Below are positions 50,458 through 58,577 of a DNA stretch of 64,000 nucleotides, one piece after another. The DNA lies in IMG/VR virus record IMGVR_UViG_3300028581_002181, positions 52,457 through 116,456 of that record. One strand, written 5' to 3'. The DNA comes from a virus. Each line of letters starts with the position of its first letter. Within the stretch, counting starts at the first letter, position 1. The notes under the pieces were generated by a model. It was not told where the DNA came from. It saw only the letters and a list, made by a program, of their open reading frames with translations, and made no database searches. Made by a program: the position numbers and the translations under genes.

Positions 50458-50967
50458 TTATGTTTCTGGAGTTATGGGTTGAGTTTGATCCACAGGTTGA
50501 ATGTCCTGCACTGGAGTGTCTTTGACTGGTTCATTGCTGTAATTCATTTGATTCTGCATGCCGTCATAGATATTTTTCATGAGATTGATGGGCATGGTGA
50601 TTTCCACTATCCAAATGGGCATGGTATCCAGTTTGCCTTTTTTGGTGCCTGGTCTCACATCATCTGGTTCCACAATTTTTCTAGGTGCAATCAATTGGTC
50701 TTTTTTGTAGGTGACCTTACAGTCATAGTCCAACAATCTTTTGCCACCCATGGGGTCTGGCATCTGTTTCAAAGGCCACATGAATTTGCATGACACATAG
50801 TGTTTGGTCATGATGGGTCCTTCGATCAATTCACCATCCTGCCAGTTGTCATACACATATAGATCCAATTCATCCAGCACTCTTTCAAAATCTTTGATGA
50901 TGGCAAATGCATTGTCATTGCCATATATGGTCTCTATGTTTTTTAAAATATCTGCTGTGTCGTGCAT
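50458..50967 (-). CDS. Conserved T4-like marine phage protein
   Basis: 169 aa, not recognised. N-terminal helix (KNIETIYGNDNAFAIIKDFE), then an unusual beta part (YVSCKFMWPLKQMPDPMGGK) and a Pro/Gln-rich tail. Usually found beside the 236 aa gene in such phages, with which it overlaps by no base but is 1 nt apart. GCTAAATA octamer 18 nt upstream. Confidence 0.6.
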   Translation of the reverse strand: MHDTADILKNIETIYGNDNAFAIIKDFERVLDELDLYVYDNWQDGELIEGPIMTKHYVSCKFMWPLKQMPDPMGGKRLLDYDCKVTYKKDQLIAPRKIVEPDDVRPGTKKGKLDTMPIWIVEITMPINLMKNIYDGMQNQMNYSNEPVKDTPVQDIQPVDQTQPITPET

Positions 50968-50985
50968 AATTGTATGTATCCAGTG

Positions 50986-50993
50986 TATTTAGC
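50986..50993 (-). promoter_or_regulatory. Late promoter octamer GCTAAATA
   Basis: CTAAATA-type octamer 18 nt before the 169 aa gene in the divergent region toward phoH. Confidence 0.45.
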
Positions 50994-51038
50994 CATAGAG
51001 TGGCTGATAACATGCTAGTTTTATAGACAGTTAATCAC

Positions 51039-51046
51039 CATAAATA
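51039..51046 (+). promoter_or_regulatory. Late promoter octamer CATAAATA
   Basis: Plus-strand octamer 31 nt before the phoH start, with AAGGAG between. PhoH is the only plus-strand gene between 10.7 kb and the right edge, so it needs its own promoter. Confidence 0.55.
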
Positions 51047-51077
51047 CTTGTACATTACCACGAACCAAGGAGCGTCG

Positions 51078-51800
51078 ATGGGATCAAAAAGAAACGCTTT
51101 TCGCAAGCGATCTAAACACAATAATGTACTGCAAATCAATCAATATCAAATAGAAAAACAAAAAGATGTCCAAATAATTCCCCGCAACAAGAATCAAGAG
51201 TCCTACCTAATTAAACTGTTAGACCCCAGCAAAGACATTGTATTCGGTGTGGGACCTGCAGGCACGGGCAAAACCTTGCTGGCAGTTCAAGTGGCCATCA
51301 AAATGTTCAAAGAAAGACAGGTGGATCGCATCATCATCACCAGACCAGCAGTGAGTGTGGATGAAGACATTGGATTTTTGCCTGGCACATTGGAAGAAAA
51401 AATGGCACCTTGGACACGCCCTATATTTGATGTGTTTCAAGAATATTTTAGAACACAGGATCTAAAAAATATGATGTATGAAGGTGTGATTGAAATAGCA
51501 CCATTGGCATTCATGCGAGGAAGAAACTTTATACGAGCATTCATAGTGGCAGATGAGTGTCAAAATACCACCCACAGTCAAATGAAAATGTTGCTCACAC
51601 GTTTGAGCGCAGGATCCAAAATGGCTGTGACAGGTGATTTGAATCAAGCAGATAGACAGCACGACAATGGACTGTTGGATTTTATTGAAAAATTAAATAA
51701 AAAAGACAAGGCTCAACGCATTGATATGGTGAGTTTTCACAAAAGAGACATTGAACGTCATCCTGCTGTGCGAGAAGTGTTGGATATCTACGGAGATTAA
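51078..51800 (+). CDS. phoH: PhoH-family ATPase
   Basis: 240 aa from ATG 51078 (AAGGAG upstream; a start at 51048 has none). GPAGTGKTLLAVQVAIK (Walker A), ADECQNTTHSQMKMLLTR (Walker B), VTGDLNQAD complete the PhoH P-loop fold. RNA-helicase-like ATPase common in marine phages; cellular role in RNA metabolism suspected. Converges with the parvulin gene (4 nt overlap). Confidence 0.93.
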   Translation: MGSKRNAFRKRSKHNNVLQINQYQIEKQKDVQIIPRNKNQESYLIKLLDPSKDIVFGVGPAGTGKTLLAVQVAIKMFKERQVDRIIITRPAVSVDEDIGFLPGTLEEKMAPWTRPIFDVFQEYFRTQDLKNMMYEGVIEIAPLAFMRGRNFIRAFIVADECQNTTHSQMKMLLTRLSAGSKMAVTGDLNQADRQHDNGLLDFIEKLNKKDKAQRIDMVSFHKRDIERHPAVREVLDIYGD

Positions 51801-52108
51801 TTTTTTCGGATAATGTGATATCCGTACACAGTGGGACAAACTCCGCTGACTTCACCCACTTGCAATGTGTCGATGAAAGCAACAAAATCTTGATCCATTG
51901 TGCTGGGCTTGAATGTGCCTAAATTTCCTTGATTCTGTTTGCTGGGGCAATCACTGTATTTCACAGCAGCATCTTCAAATGTGATCACGCCTTGAGCAAT
52001 TTCATTTCTTATTCTCACAGCTTCAAAAAGAGCCTCTTCTTGAATTTTAGTGCCTGTGTATCTAGTGGCTCCTTGATAACTGATCAATATGTGACTGGCT
52101 CTGTACAT
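51797..52108 (-). CDS. Parvulin-type peptidyl-prolyl isomerase
   Basis: 103 aa. YRASHILISYQG and FEDAAVKYSDCPSKQNQGNLGTF then VSGVCPTVYGYHIIRKN match the PpiC rotamase fold: catalytic His (SHIL), Cys in SDCPS and C-terminal His (GYHII). No signal peptide, so cytoplasmic. Isomerises X-Pro bonds during folding of phage proteins; fits the chaperone set (DnaJ, GroES-like, ClpA). Ends the clamp-loader transcript. Confidence 0.9.
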   Translation of the reverse strand: MYRASHILISYQGATRYTGTKIQEEALFEAVRIRNEIAQGVITFEDAAVKYSDCPSKQNQGNLGTFKPSTMDQDFVAFIDTLQVGEVSGVCPTVYGYHIIRKN

Positions 52109-52109
52109 G

Positions 52110-53027
52110 TTATTCCATATGAGAAAGTTTGATCATGGTGGCTGAAAGATTAATTTCAGGATCAGAGATCAATGTATGATCCACCAGACCTTGTTTGATG
52201 ATTTGAATGGCTTTTTCTTGACGTGCTTCATTTCCAAACAGTGTGATATTATTATACATCCATTTAAAAATATCTTCCACTTCATCAGGTCTCACTTGAC
52301 TGCACACCAATTTCCTTGCTTCAGTGATCTTGCCCGCTTTGAACAACTCAACCATTTGTAACTTGTAATCTGATTCGCCCATGTCACTCTTTTCAGGCTT
52401 CAGCAACACGCCATTCTGTGCATTCATTTGCACCATGTTGATGCACTTTCTAAGATCTGGATATGTGGCTTTGACATAAGTGTCCAATGTTTCTAAATCT
52501 GGAGTTATGCCTTCTTGCATTAATATTTCAGCCACTCTGGCTGTGAATTCTGTTTGATCCACACGTTCAATGTGGAATCCTTGACATCTGCTGTGCAGTG
52601 CTGGGATCACTCTGTTGGGATAGTTGCAGGTCAGTATGAATCTTGATGTGGTATGATATTCTTCCATTACCCCACGCAGTGCTGCCTGTGCATTGGGTGA
52701 TAGATAGTCTGCCTCATCCAACAGCACCACTTTGAAATCACCAAATGGAATCATCTGTACAAAATTAACAATTTTGGCTCTCACATCATCCACAGAGTTG
52801 GTTCTGCTGGCATTGATTTCCAACACATCTAAATCATTCACTTGCAATTCATTCAGCAGTATTTTGGCCAATGTGGTTTTGCCTATGCCAGCATTGCCGC
52901 TGAACAACAAATGAGGAATGCTTTTGTCTTTTACCCAAGTTTGGATCTGTTTTTTTTGATGTTCATCTCTAAACACATATTGATCCAGTGTGCGAGGTCT
53001 ATACTTTTCTGTCCAAAGTTCTTTCAT
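52110..53027 (-). CDS. 44: Clamp loader large subunit gp44
   Basis: 305 aa. FSGNAGIGKTTLAKIL (Walker A), VVLLDEADYLSPNAQAALRG (Walker B), FILTCNYPNR (sensor 1) and SRCQGF (Arg finger SRC) are RFC/gp44 signatures. Loads the gp45 ring on primer junctions. The partner gp62 was not recognised in this window. Start overlaps the stop of the 55 aa gene (TGATG). Confidence 0.93.
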   Translation of the reverse strand: MKELWTEKYRPRTLDQYVFRDEHQKKQIQTWVKDKSIPHLLFSGNAGIGKTTLAKILLNELQVNDLDVLEINASRTNSVDDVRAKIVNFVQMIPFGDFKVVLLDEADYLSPNAQAALRGVMEEYHTTSRFILTCNYPNRVIPALHSRCQGFHIERVDQTEFTARVAEILMQEGITPDLETLDTYVKATYPDLRKCINMVQMNAQNGVLLKPEKSDMGESDYKLQMVELFKAGKITEARKLVCSQVRPDEVEDIFKWMYNNITLFGNEARQEKAIQIIKQGLVDHTLISDPEINLSATMIKLSHME

Positions 53028-53194
53028 CAGTTTCTTTTAATGTATTCTTGTCCTATGCCCGACATTATCAAAGGTATGTATATCAACGTCCACCACCAAC
53101 CCACAAGATGCCCCAATATGTGCAGTGTCATCAGTGTGATGCCCAACACAGCAGTGTTGTTTAATCCAGGACTTCTAGTTTCAGGAAATTTCAT
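53027..53194 (-). CDS. Small membrane protein before gp44, 55 aa
   Basis: 55 aa. MKFPETRSPGLNN then two hydrophobic parts (TAVLGITLMTLHILGHLVG, WTLIYIPLIMSGIG) and a short basic tail. Stop and gp44 start overlap (TGATG). A near-consensus promoter puts its -10 only 6 nt before the ATG, so its transcript would be leaderless or start inside; no Shine-Dalgarno. Role unknown. Confidence 0.55.
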   Translation of the reverse strand: MKFPETRSPGLNNTAVLGITLMTLHILGHLVGWWWTLIYIPLIMSGIGQEYIKRN

Positions 53195-53195
53195 A

Positions 53196-53212
53196 CTGTC
53201 AGTATATGACAG
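53196..53212. promoter_or_regulatory. Palindrome CTGTCA-N5-TGACAG over the gp44 -10 box
   Basis: 6 bp perfect inverted repeat centred on the -10 (TATACT) of the gp44 promoter. A dimeric repressor could occlude the promoter here. No second copy was noticed by eye elsewhere. Confidence 0.45.
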
Positions 53213-53229
53213 ATTGTGCGGAATGTCAA
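53201..53229 (-). promoter_or_regulatory. Sigma70 promoter TTGACA-N17-TATACT
   Basis: -35 TTGACA at 53224-53229, 17 bp spacer, -10 TATACT at 53201-53206. Same hexamers as the queD-like promoter. Drives the 55 aa gene, gp44 and the parvulin gene. Confidence 0.75.
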
Positions 53230-53234
53230 GTGTT

Positions 53235-53594
53235 TTACAGCTGACTTTCTTTGGCCACGTACCAATCTTCTGGTTTTTGTTTGGCCCACAGTAGCACGCT
53301 TTTGGCTTCCACCATTCTCACAGTGTTTTCTACACCATCAGTTTTGATTTTGGCACCTCTGGTCCATCTACCGTGTTCCACCAAGATCCAATCACCCACC
53401 ACATATTCATCTGTGTTGTCTCGGCCTTTGGCATACACTTTGGCCCATCTGGGTTTGATACCGTGCACCTTGCCATCATCTGCAGTGAGTATGATACCGC
53501 CTTTGGTCTTGAATGAATCAAAGCTCATATCGCTCACAATCACACGATCTTTGATCGGGATCAAGTCTCCTTCGAGAGTATGATATGAACTCAT
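53235..53594 (-). CDS. GroES-like co-chaperonin (gp31-type)
   Basis: 119 aa. DLIPIKDRVIVSDMSFDSFKT (roof start and mobile loop), GIILTADDGKVHG, RWAKVYAKGRDNTDEYVVGDWILV and VRMVEAKSVLLW match GroES beta-barrel order, with an insertion (KPRW...). In T4 gp31 replaces GroES to fold the capsid protein with host GroEL. The mobile loop reads SFKTKGGIIL, compatible with GroEL binding. Confidence 0.85.
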   Translation of the reverse strand: MSSYHTLEGDLIPIKDRVIVSDMSFDSFKTKGGIILTADDGKVHGIKPRWAKVYAKGRDNTDEYVVGDWILVEHGRWTRGAKIKTDGVENTVRMVEAKSVLLWAKQKPEDWYVAKESQL

Positions 53595-53597
53595 AGT

Positions 53598-53897
53598 TTA
53601 TTTTTTCTTAGTGAAGTTTCCTTCAGCGTCTTCTGTCCACTCTTCGTTGGCAGTTTCTGCTGATGCCTTGGGTCTTTTAGTAGGCACAGTTTTAGGATGA
53701 TCTCTGTAATAATCAGCCAAAACTTCCTCACGTTTGCGAACAATTTTTCCACCAGGTCCCAATTCATCGCCTCGAGCATTCACTCTAGCATTGCCCACAG
53801 CTGGAGTCAGTTCGTTGCGTTGTCTCAACAGATCAATATCAACCTGTTTGCCCTGCATGGTACGGTATACTTTGTTACCACTCTGTTTGATAGCCAT
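53598..53897 (-). CDS. Conserved T4-like phage protein
   Basis: 99 aa. MAIKQSGNKVYRTMQGKQVDI then NELTPAVGNARVNARGDELG and a Lys-rich tail. A strongly conserved small protein in marine T4-like phages, function not known to me; often near structural genes. Late octamer GATAAATA 24 nt upstream and GGAG before the ATG indicate late expression. Confidence 0.65.
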   Translation of the reverse strand: MAIKQSGNKVYRTMQGKQVDIDLLRQRNELTPAVGNARVNARGDELGPGGKIVRKREEVLADYYRDHPKTVPTKRPKASAETANEEWTEDAEGNFTKKK

Positions 53898-53921
53898 ATT
53901 TGTTGTCTCCTATTATGTATG

Positions 53922-53929
53922 TATTTATC
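53922..53929 (-). promoter_or_regulatory. Late promoter octamer GATAAATA
   Basis: 24 nt before the 99 aa conserved gene, with GGAG in the leader; contains the stop codon of the 171 aa gene. Confidence 0.55.
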
Positions 53930-54440
53930 TAAGGAACTCTCTCCAGTCCAAGCCATATTGGATGGAATCTATCCTGTGTACACCCAGCAAATACAGCACA
54001 TAGGAGGCCACTGAACTGCCTCGGCCCACTCCCCATAACATATTGCTGGATCGCATGTTTTGCACCAAATAATGCAAAAACTTCAGCAGATTGAGATAAC
54101 CATGCTGTTTGAATGCTGCCAATTCTTCCTGCACTCTCTGTTCACAGCCCACAGGAGTGATGCTGATGATGTGTGATTCAATGTCAAAATTTTTGGCATC
54201 ATTGGGCATGAACCATTCAGATTGCAACAGTTGGTCAAACTCTTTCACATCCACCAGCATGGGTTGATATGTGTGCAAAGTTTCGCCCACTCCTGTGAGC
54301 TTCACTGATTGATTGTAAATTTCTATTTCTTTGTGTGGTTCAAATTGAAGATCCTGCAGCACTGCCAATCTATTTTGATAGATCAAATCGACAGCATCTT
54401 GATGATCGAATATGGGTAGTCCTAAACTGTCTGTTCGCAT
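53925..54440 (-). CDS. DNA polymerase III alpha (DnaE)-like fragment
   Basis: 171 aa. C-terminal MLWGVGRGSSVASYVLYLLG then DSIQYGLDWREFLR matches the start of the DnaE polymerase palm (GPGRGS-AG-LVAY-LGIT--DP---LLFERFL). The catalytic PDxDxDF block of DnaE is missing because the protein ends there. N-terminal part (DSLGLPIFDHQDAVDLIYQN) is specific to such phage proteins. Not an active polymerase on its own; perhaps a co-opted fold. Confidence 0.75.
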   Translation of the reverse strand: MRTDSLGLPIFDHQDAVDLIYQNRLAVLQDLQFEPHKEIEIYNQSVKLTGVGETLHTYQPMLVDVKEFDQLLQSEWFMPNDAKNFDIESHIISITPVGCEQRVQEELAAFKQHGYLNLLKFLHYLVQNMRSSNMLWGVGRGSSVASYVLYLLGVHRIDSIQYGLDWREFLR

Positions 54441-54461
54441 AACAAAGTATTATGCTGTATA

Positions 54462-54695
54462 TTAATCGATATTGATTAAATTGTCAAGATCTTTTCCGGT
54501 TTCTTTAGCCATTTTCAATTGTTCTGCTGCCAATCTCTGTTTGAGTTCTTGATTGTACACATCCACAAACACACCTATCTGCTGACGCAGTTCTGGATTA
54601 CGGCTTTGAAAATATTTTTTGCGCAGTTCAGATAATTTGGCTTCCAATTGAGCTATACTGTATTCTCCTAGATCTTCGGTGAGTGGATGGAACAT
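54462..54695 (-). CDS. Small helical protein
   Basis: 77 aa from ATG 54695, with GAGGA 7-8 nt upstream; the frame above it overlaps the 186 aa gene and is rejected. Long helix EYSIAQLEAKLSELRKKYFQ then LRQQIGVFVDVYNQELKQRL. Conserved in T4-like marine phages; role unknown. Confidence 0.6.
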   Translation of the reverse strand: MFHPLTEDLGEYSIAQLEAKLSELRKKYFQSRNPELRQQIGVFVDVYNQELKQRLAAEQLKMAKETGKDLDNLINID

Positions 54696-54712
54696 TGTAA
54701 ATTCCTCAACTA

Positions 54713-55273
54713 TTAACTGAATGTGCCTAAAAATTTTCCAAACACTGTGGCACCTTGGTTGTAGGTCCAAAACTCCACATACATGGGATCTTCTTGAGCA
54801 TTCACTATGAATGGTGTGGGGAAAGCAGAATCTTTGTAAATTAATCCAGCATTTTCAGTGCTCCATACCACTGTGCGAGCCACGCCGTCACTTTTTAATT
54901 CCACAACAATGCTGCTCATGCCTGAAGTCACTGTGGGCCAGTTGGTGAATGTTAATGTAAGGTTAGCACCTATTGTAAAAGTTTGAAAATTTCCATTGCT
55001 AAGACTGATATTTTGTGCAGTGTTTACAGTGCCAACTGAATACACAGTTAAATTATTGTTGATGAACTTTGCTCCAGAAATGGTGTTGTTGGCAAAGTTG
55101 TTGGCAGCGTTTAACTTGGCAGTGTTGGTTTGCAGTGTTTCTATTTCTGTTTTGGCAGTGGCAAAATTGGTTTTGATGGTGCTGAAATTATCTCTAAAAC
55201 CTTGGCTGTTGTTGTCCTGTCCTGCCACAGGATATGTTTCATCTAGGTTAGTTGTGTTAATATTACTGGGCAT
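54713..55273 (-). CDS. Virion protein, beta-rich with N-terminal INTTNLDETYP motif
   Basis: 186 aa. Opening PSNINTTNLDETYPVAGQDNNSQGF is a short attachment motif also related to the DGTGDD-type openings nearby; then a coiled part (FATAKTEIETLQTNTAKL) and a beta domain (QTFTIGANLTLTFTNWP). Late octamer GATAAATA 22 nt upstream with AAGGA site. Likely a tail or neck-whisker fibre component. Confidence 0.7.
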   Translation of the reverse strand: MPSNINTTNLDETYPVAGQDNNSQGFRDNFSTIKTNFATAKTEIETLQTNTAKLNAANNFANNTISGAKFINNNLTVYSVGTVNTAQNISLSNGNFQTFTIGANLTLTFTNWPTVTSGMSSIVVELKSDGVARTVVWSTENAGLIYKDSAFPTPFIVNAQEDPMYVEFWTYNQGATVFGKFLGTFS

Positions 55274-55295
55274 AGTGTTTCCTTATTGTTGCGTT

Positions 55296-55303
55296 TATTT
55301 ATC
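55296..55303 (-). promoter_or_regulatory. Late promoter octamer GATAAATA
   Basis: 22 nt before the 186 aa structural gene; AAGGA between. Confidence 0.55.
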
Positions 55304-55318
55304 TGTTTTAATCACTGT

Positions 55319-57838
55319 TTAAATGTTATATTGATAGCTGGGGAACATAATATACTGTTCCACACCACTGTCTGCCGTGCTGTCTATGATGTATCTGTCA
55401 ATTTCAAAGTCTATGTTTTTGAAGTCAAAATCATTGTTGTTTAATGCTGCCAAAATACCAGTACTGGTGCCTGGTTGGCAGTAGCACAGCGGCACAGCAG
55501 TCACATAACCCAATGCTTGGGTTTGACCTGTTTGTGCAGTGCGCATCCACAAGGGTAAAAACTCATTTTCTGTGTCTCCTATGACTTTAAGATTTTCTCT
55601 CATATTGGTGGTATTGCTGATGAATCTTTCTATGTCATTGGCATTGGACACATTTAATACCTTGCTGTCAACTCTAATCACTCCACTGTTGGGTCTAAAT
55701 CTAAATGTATCTGTGGGGTTGGATACTACCTGACCCACGTTGATCACACTGCCGTTGGCCAGCGTGACCTCCAGTTGACCTGTGCCAGTGTCCAAGGTCA
55801 ATTGACCTTGTCTTGCATATATCTGAAGATTATTACCAATGGCTCCCACCGCTAGAGGCAAATTATTGTTGGTATACACTGTGTAGGTGTTGCCATTCAC
55901 ATTGAATTTAGTCACGTCATCGATCACTTCTATATCAGTCTGAGTGATGTTGATCTTGTTGGGATTTTTAATTTTTATTTTGCTCTGCACCTGTTGACTG
56001 GGGTGATCCTGGGGGTCAATCATTTGCACATACACCACTTCATACACAATGTCATTGGTGCCAGGAGTTTTGGCCACTGCTGTTTTAATTTCACCAAACT
56101 GATATCTTTTGCGTCGATGATTCTTCACAGTGGCTGCCACATAATGATTGATAGTTTTGGTTTCAATGCCTGCGTATATCAACATCTGTAATTGTTTCTG
56201 CAAACCAAACTGTGTGTCGCTGGGTCTATAAATGTATGCAGGAGTGAATATTTCTGGATCACCCACCAATGCTAGATATGCAGTTCTTTGAGCAGGTTTT
56301 AAAAATGGTTTCACATAGAGATTGCTGTACAGTAGATCACTGGCAGCCACCACTGACAAAGTGAAAGTTCTTGTGGTGGCACTGTAGCCAAACTGGTCAC
56401 GAGCTTCCACAGTGAATGTGAATGTTCTGTCTATGCTGGTGCTGTTGGCATCCAGTGTGAAATCTCTGTCATCAAATGTGGTCAGTCCCAACAGTCCACC
56501 TATGGGAAACTGTCTCACTTTGCCTAGAATTTCTCCATCCAGTGCCAAGGTCAATCCATTGGGCAATGCACCTGCAGTGATCACATATCTCAACACAGCA
56601 TTGGGCACTGTGGTGGTGGCTCGCACTGACAGTGTGCTGATAAAGTTGGCATTGATGCTGCCCAAATCATTGTTGGTGTTCCAGGTGATCACACTGTCCA
56701 CTTCACCCAATATTTTCACCACAAATGTTTTGTCTTTGATGGCCAATGTTTCTGCGTTGGCTCCAAATCTTGTGGCTCTCACTGTGAATTTGTATTCTTT
56801 GGTCACTGCCGGTTGATACGGCACTCTGCCTGCCACTTCACCTGAAGTGCTGTCCAATGTACAACCTGGTGGCAGTGTGCTCACTGTGGCATCATCGTTG
56901 GTGGGTCTCAATGTGTAGGCCACATAGCCTGCAAGTGTGTTGGGATCATACAATTCCAAAAACAGTGTGACATAGTTGTTGGCTCGTTTGTAGCCCAAAT
57001 CTCTAGGAGTCAGCCACTGTGGAGTTCTAATATAGGTTCCGTCGGATGTGAACACACCACCACCCACCTGCAGTATGGTGTTGTCTGCACGTAAAAAATC
57101 ATCACCCACCACAAATATTCTAAATTTCCTTTTGGTAATGGTGTCACCATCACTCACACTCACTGTGAATTCATAGTATCTGCTCAGTTTGCGAGGAGAC
57201 TTGGTGGGAATCGCATAGTCATAAAATTCCACATCATAGTAAAAACTTTCAAAACCATTGGCACTTCGCAATCCAAAATCAAAAGGAAAAGCACCATAGG
57301 TGTTGGCATCATAGGTACCGCTGGCAGCAGATGTGTCCAAAGCCAATATGGGATCTATCACTCCAGTTAATTTGCCTGATTTAGTCAGTGTGATACCTGG
57401 TGGCAGTGTACCATCACCTTTAGCAATGAAATACTCCAATTCATCACCTGCTGATAAATCTGTGTCTGTGGCTTCCAATTGATAATCCACATAAGCACTG
57501 TCCAATATGAACAAAGCATCGTTTACTCCGATGGGCAACACTCCAGCTGGTGTGATCCAAGTGGGAGCATCTGGTCCTGCCACTGTGATAGTGTAGGTAC
57601 GATCTTGAATATTATTGCCCAAACGTGCTCTTAGCACAAATCTTGATTGTGTGGTTCTGGCCACTTCCAATGTGGTGCCCACAATGGCTGAATTTTGCAG
57701 TCGTAATCCAGCAGGCAGAGTGCCTGCAATCAAAGCCACAGCATCCACTGATGTGATGGGTAAATTAATGGCTGTGATGGTTCTTTCAGCAATGGTGCCT
57801 AAAGAATACCCAGTTGGCTGTGTCCACAAGTTGCTCAT
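55319..57838 (-). CDS. Large Ig-like-repeat structural protein
   Basis: 839 aa. About six Ig/cadherin-like units of the putative-Ig (He_PIG) type, each with a LPPGI/LPAGL-x-L then G-L-G motif (TLPAGLRLQNSAIVGT; TLPPGITLTKSGKLTG; TLPPGCTLDSTSGEVAG; ALPNGLTLALDGEILG). The last 300 residues are different (NHYVAATVKNHRRKRYQFG; VINVGQVVSNPTDTFRFR) and may bind the virion. No enzyme motif. CATAAATA lies 6 nt before the ATG with no Shine-Dalgarno. Probably a long fibre or baseplate protein for receptor contact. Confidence 0.8.
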   Translation of the reverse strand: MSNLWTQPTGYSLGTIAERTITAINLPITSVDAVALIAGTLPAGLRLQNSAIVGTTLEVARTTQSRFVLRARLGNNIQDRTYTITVAGPDAPTWITPAGVLPIGVNDALFILDSAYVDYQLEATDTDLSAGDELEYFIAKGDGTLPPGITLTKSGKLTGVIDPILALDTSAASGTYDANTYGAFPFDFGLRSANGFESFYYDVEFYDYAIPTKSPRKLSRYYEFTVSVSDGDTITKRKFRIFVVGDDFLRADNTILQVGGGVFTSDGTYIRTPQWLTPRDLGYKRANNYVTLFLELYDPNTLAGYVAYTLRPTNDDATVSTLPPGCTLDSTSGEVAGRVPYQPAVTKEYKFTVRATRFGANAETLAIKDKTFVVKILGEVDSVITWNTNNDLGSINANFISTLSVRATTTVPNAVLRYVITAGALPNGLTLALDGEILGKVRQFPIGGLLGLTTFDDRDFTLDANSTSIDRTFTFTVEARDQFGYSATTRTFTLSVVAASDLLYSNLYVKPFLKPAQRTAYLALVGDPEIFTPAYIYRPSDTQFGLQKQLQMLIYAGIETKTINHYVAATVKNHRRKRYQFGEIKTAVAKTPGTNDIVYEVVYVQMIDPQDHPSQQVQSKIKIKNPNKINITQTDIEVIDDVTKFNVNGNTYTVYTNNNLPLAVGAIGNNLQIYARQGQLTLDTGTGQLEVTLANGSVINVGQVVSNPTDTFRFRPNSGVIRVDSKVLNVSNANDIERFISNTTNMRENLKVIGDTENEFLPLWMRTAQTGQTQALGYVTAVPLCYCQPGTSTGILAALNNNDFDFKNIDFEIDRYIIDSTADSGVEQYIMFPSYQYNI

Positions 57839-57844
57839 ATGTTG

Positions 57845-57852
57845 TATTTATG
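57845..57852 (-). promoter_or_regulatory. Late promoter octamer CATAAATA, 6 nt before ATG
   Basis: Minus-strand octamer ending 6 nt before the 839 aa gene start, in a 20 nt gap. Predicted transcript starts at about the ATG. Confidence 0.5.
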
Positions 57853-57858
57853 GAAAAA

Positions 57859-58572
57859 TTAGATAGCACCAAAGTCATGCACAGCAGCACTGGGACCTGC
57901 AATAGTACCCATGTCCACAGGATTGACTGAAAAGAATAAATCCAAAAGATTTGTTATGTTATCTTGATTGCTGGCATCCAGATTAATGTCACCCAAATCA
58001 AACCCAATAAATGAATCTCTATCGTCTAGATTCAACCCATACACCAAAGACTGCACATTGGCAGCTTGTATTGTGTTCACACCCACAATGTTGTTGTTGG
58101 CACCTGTGAGGGTGGCTCCTAATGTGGGGTTGGATTCATTGCTCAACAATGTTGACACTCTCAGTGTGGGAAAACCACCCACTGTGGTCATGTCGGTTCT
58201 GGTGGCTCCTGCCAGTGTGCCCAACACTTGTAAAGTGTTGCCATTCACCAATGTGGTCACTGGACCTGTGTTGCCCACTATGCCAAGACTGATGATGCCT
58301 GATGCTGCAATGGTGATCTTGTCATTGTTGGTAGTCAGTGTGATGTTGCTGCCTGATTCTAAACTTTTTAACTGTAATTCTGCACCTACTTTTTGATAGA
58401 ACACGCCTTTCACAGTGCTGCTGTCTGGCAGTCTATTGATTACGCTGGTGTTTTCAGGATCTCTTGCATTCAATTCAGCAAAATTATTATTGACTTTGAT
58501 AAACGCTTCGCGTAAATCATCACCTGTGCCGTCATTGGCAATTGTTCCTATGTTTATGGTGCTTATGGGCAT
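57859..58572 (-). CDS. Virion protein with NDGTGDDLREAF attachment motif
   Basis: 237 aa. Residues 4-33 (INIGTIANDGTGDDLREAFI, then NNNFAEL) form a conserved N-terminal block of phage structural proteins. The rest is beta-rich with Asn/Thr/Leu repeats (GNTLQVLGTLAGATRTDMTT). Between the subtilase and Ig-like genes; GATAAATA 5 nt before the ATG. Confidence 0.75.
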   Translation of the reverse strand: MPISTINIGTIANDGTGDDLREAFIKVNNNFAELNARDPENTSVINRLPDSSTVKGVFYQKVGAELQLKSLESGSNITLTTNNDKITIAASGIISLGIVGNTGPVTTLVNGNTLQVLGTLAGATRTDMTTVGGFPTLRVSTLLSNESNPTLGATLTGANNNIVGVNTIQAANVQSLVYGLNLDDRDSFIGFDLGDINLDASNQDNITNLLDLFFSVNPVDMGTIAGPSAAVHDFGAI

Positions 58573-58577
58573 AACTG

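Noticed and set aside
51805-51835. Short inverted repeat CGGATA...TATCCG at the phoH/parvulin junction as a terminator
   Set aside because: It lies within the coding end of the parvulin gene and has no U-tract on the 3' side of either strand.
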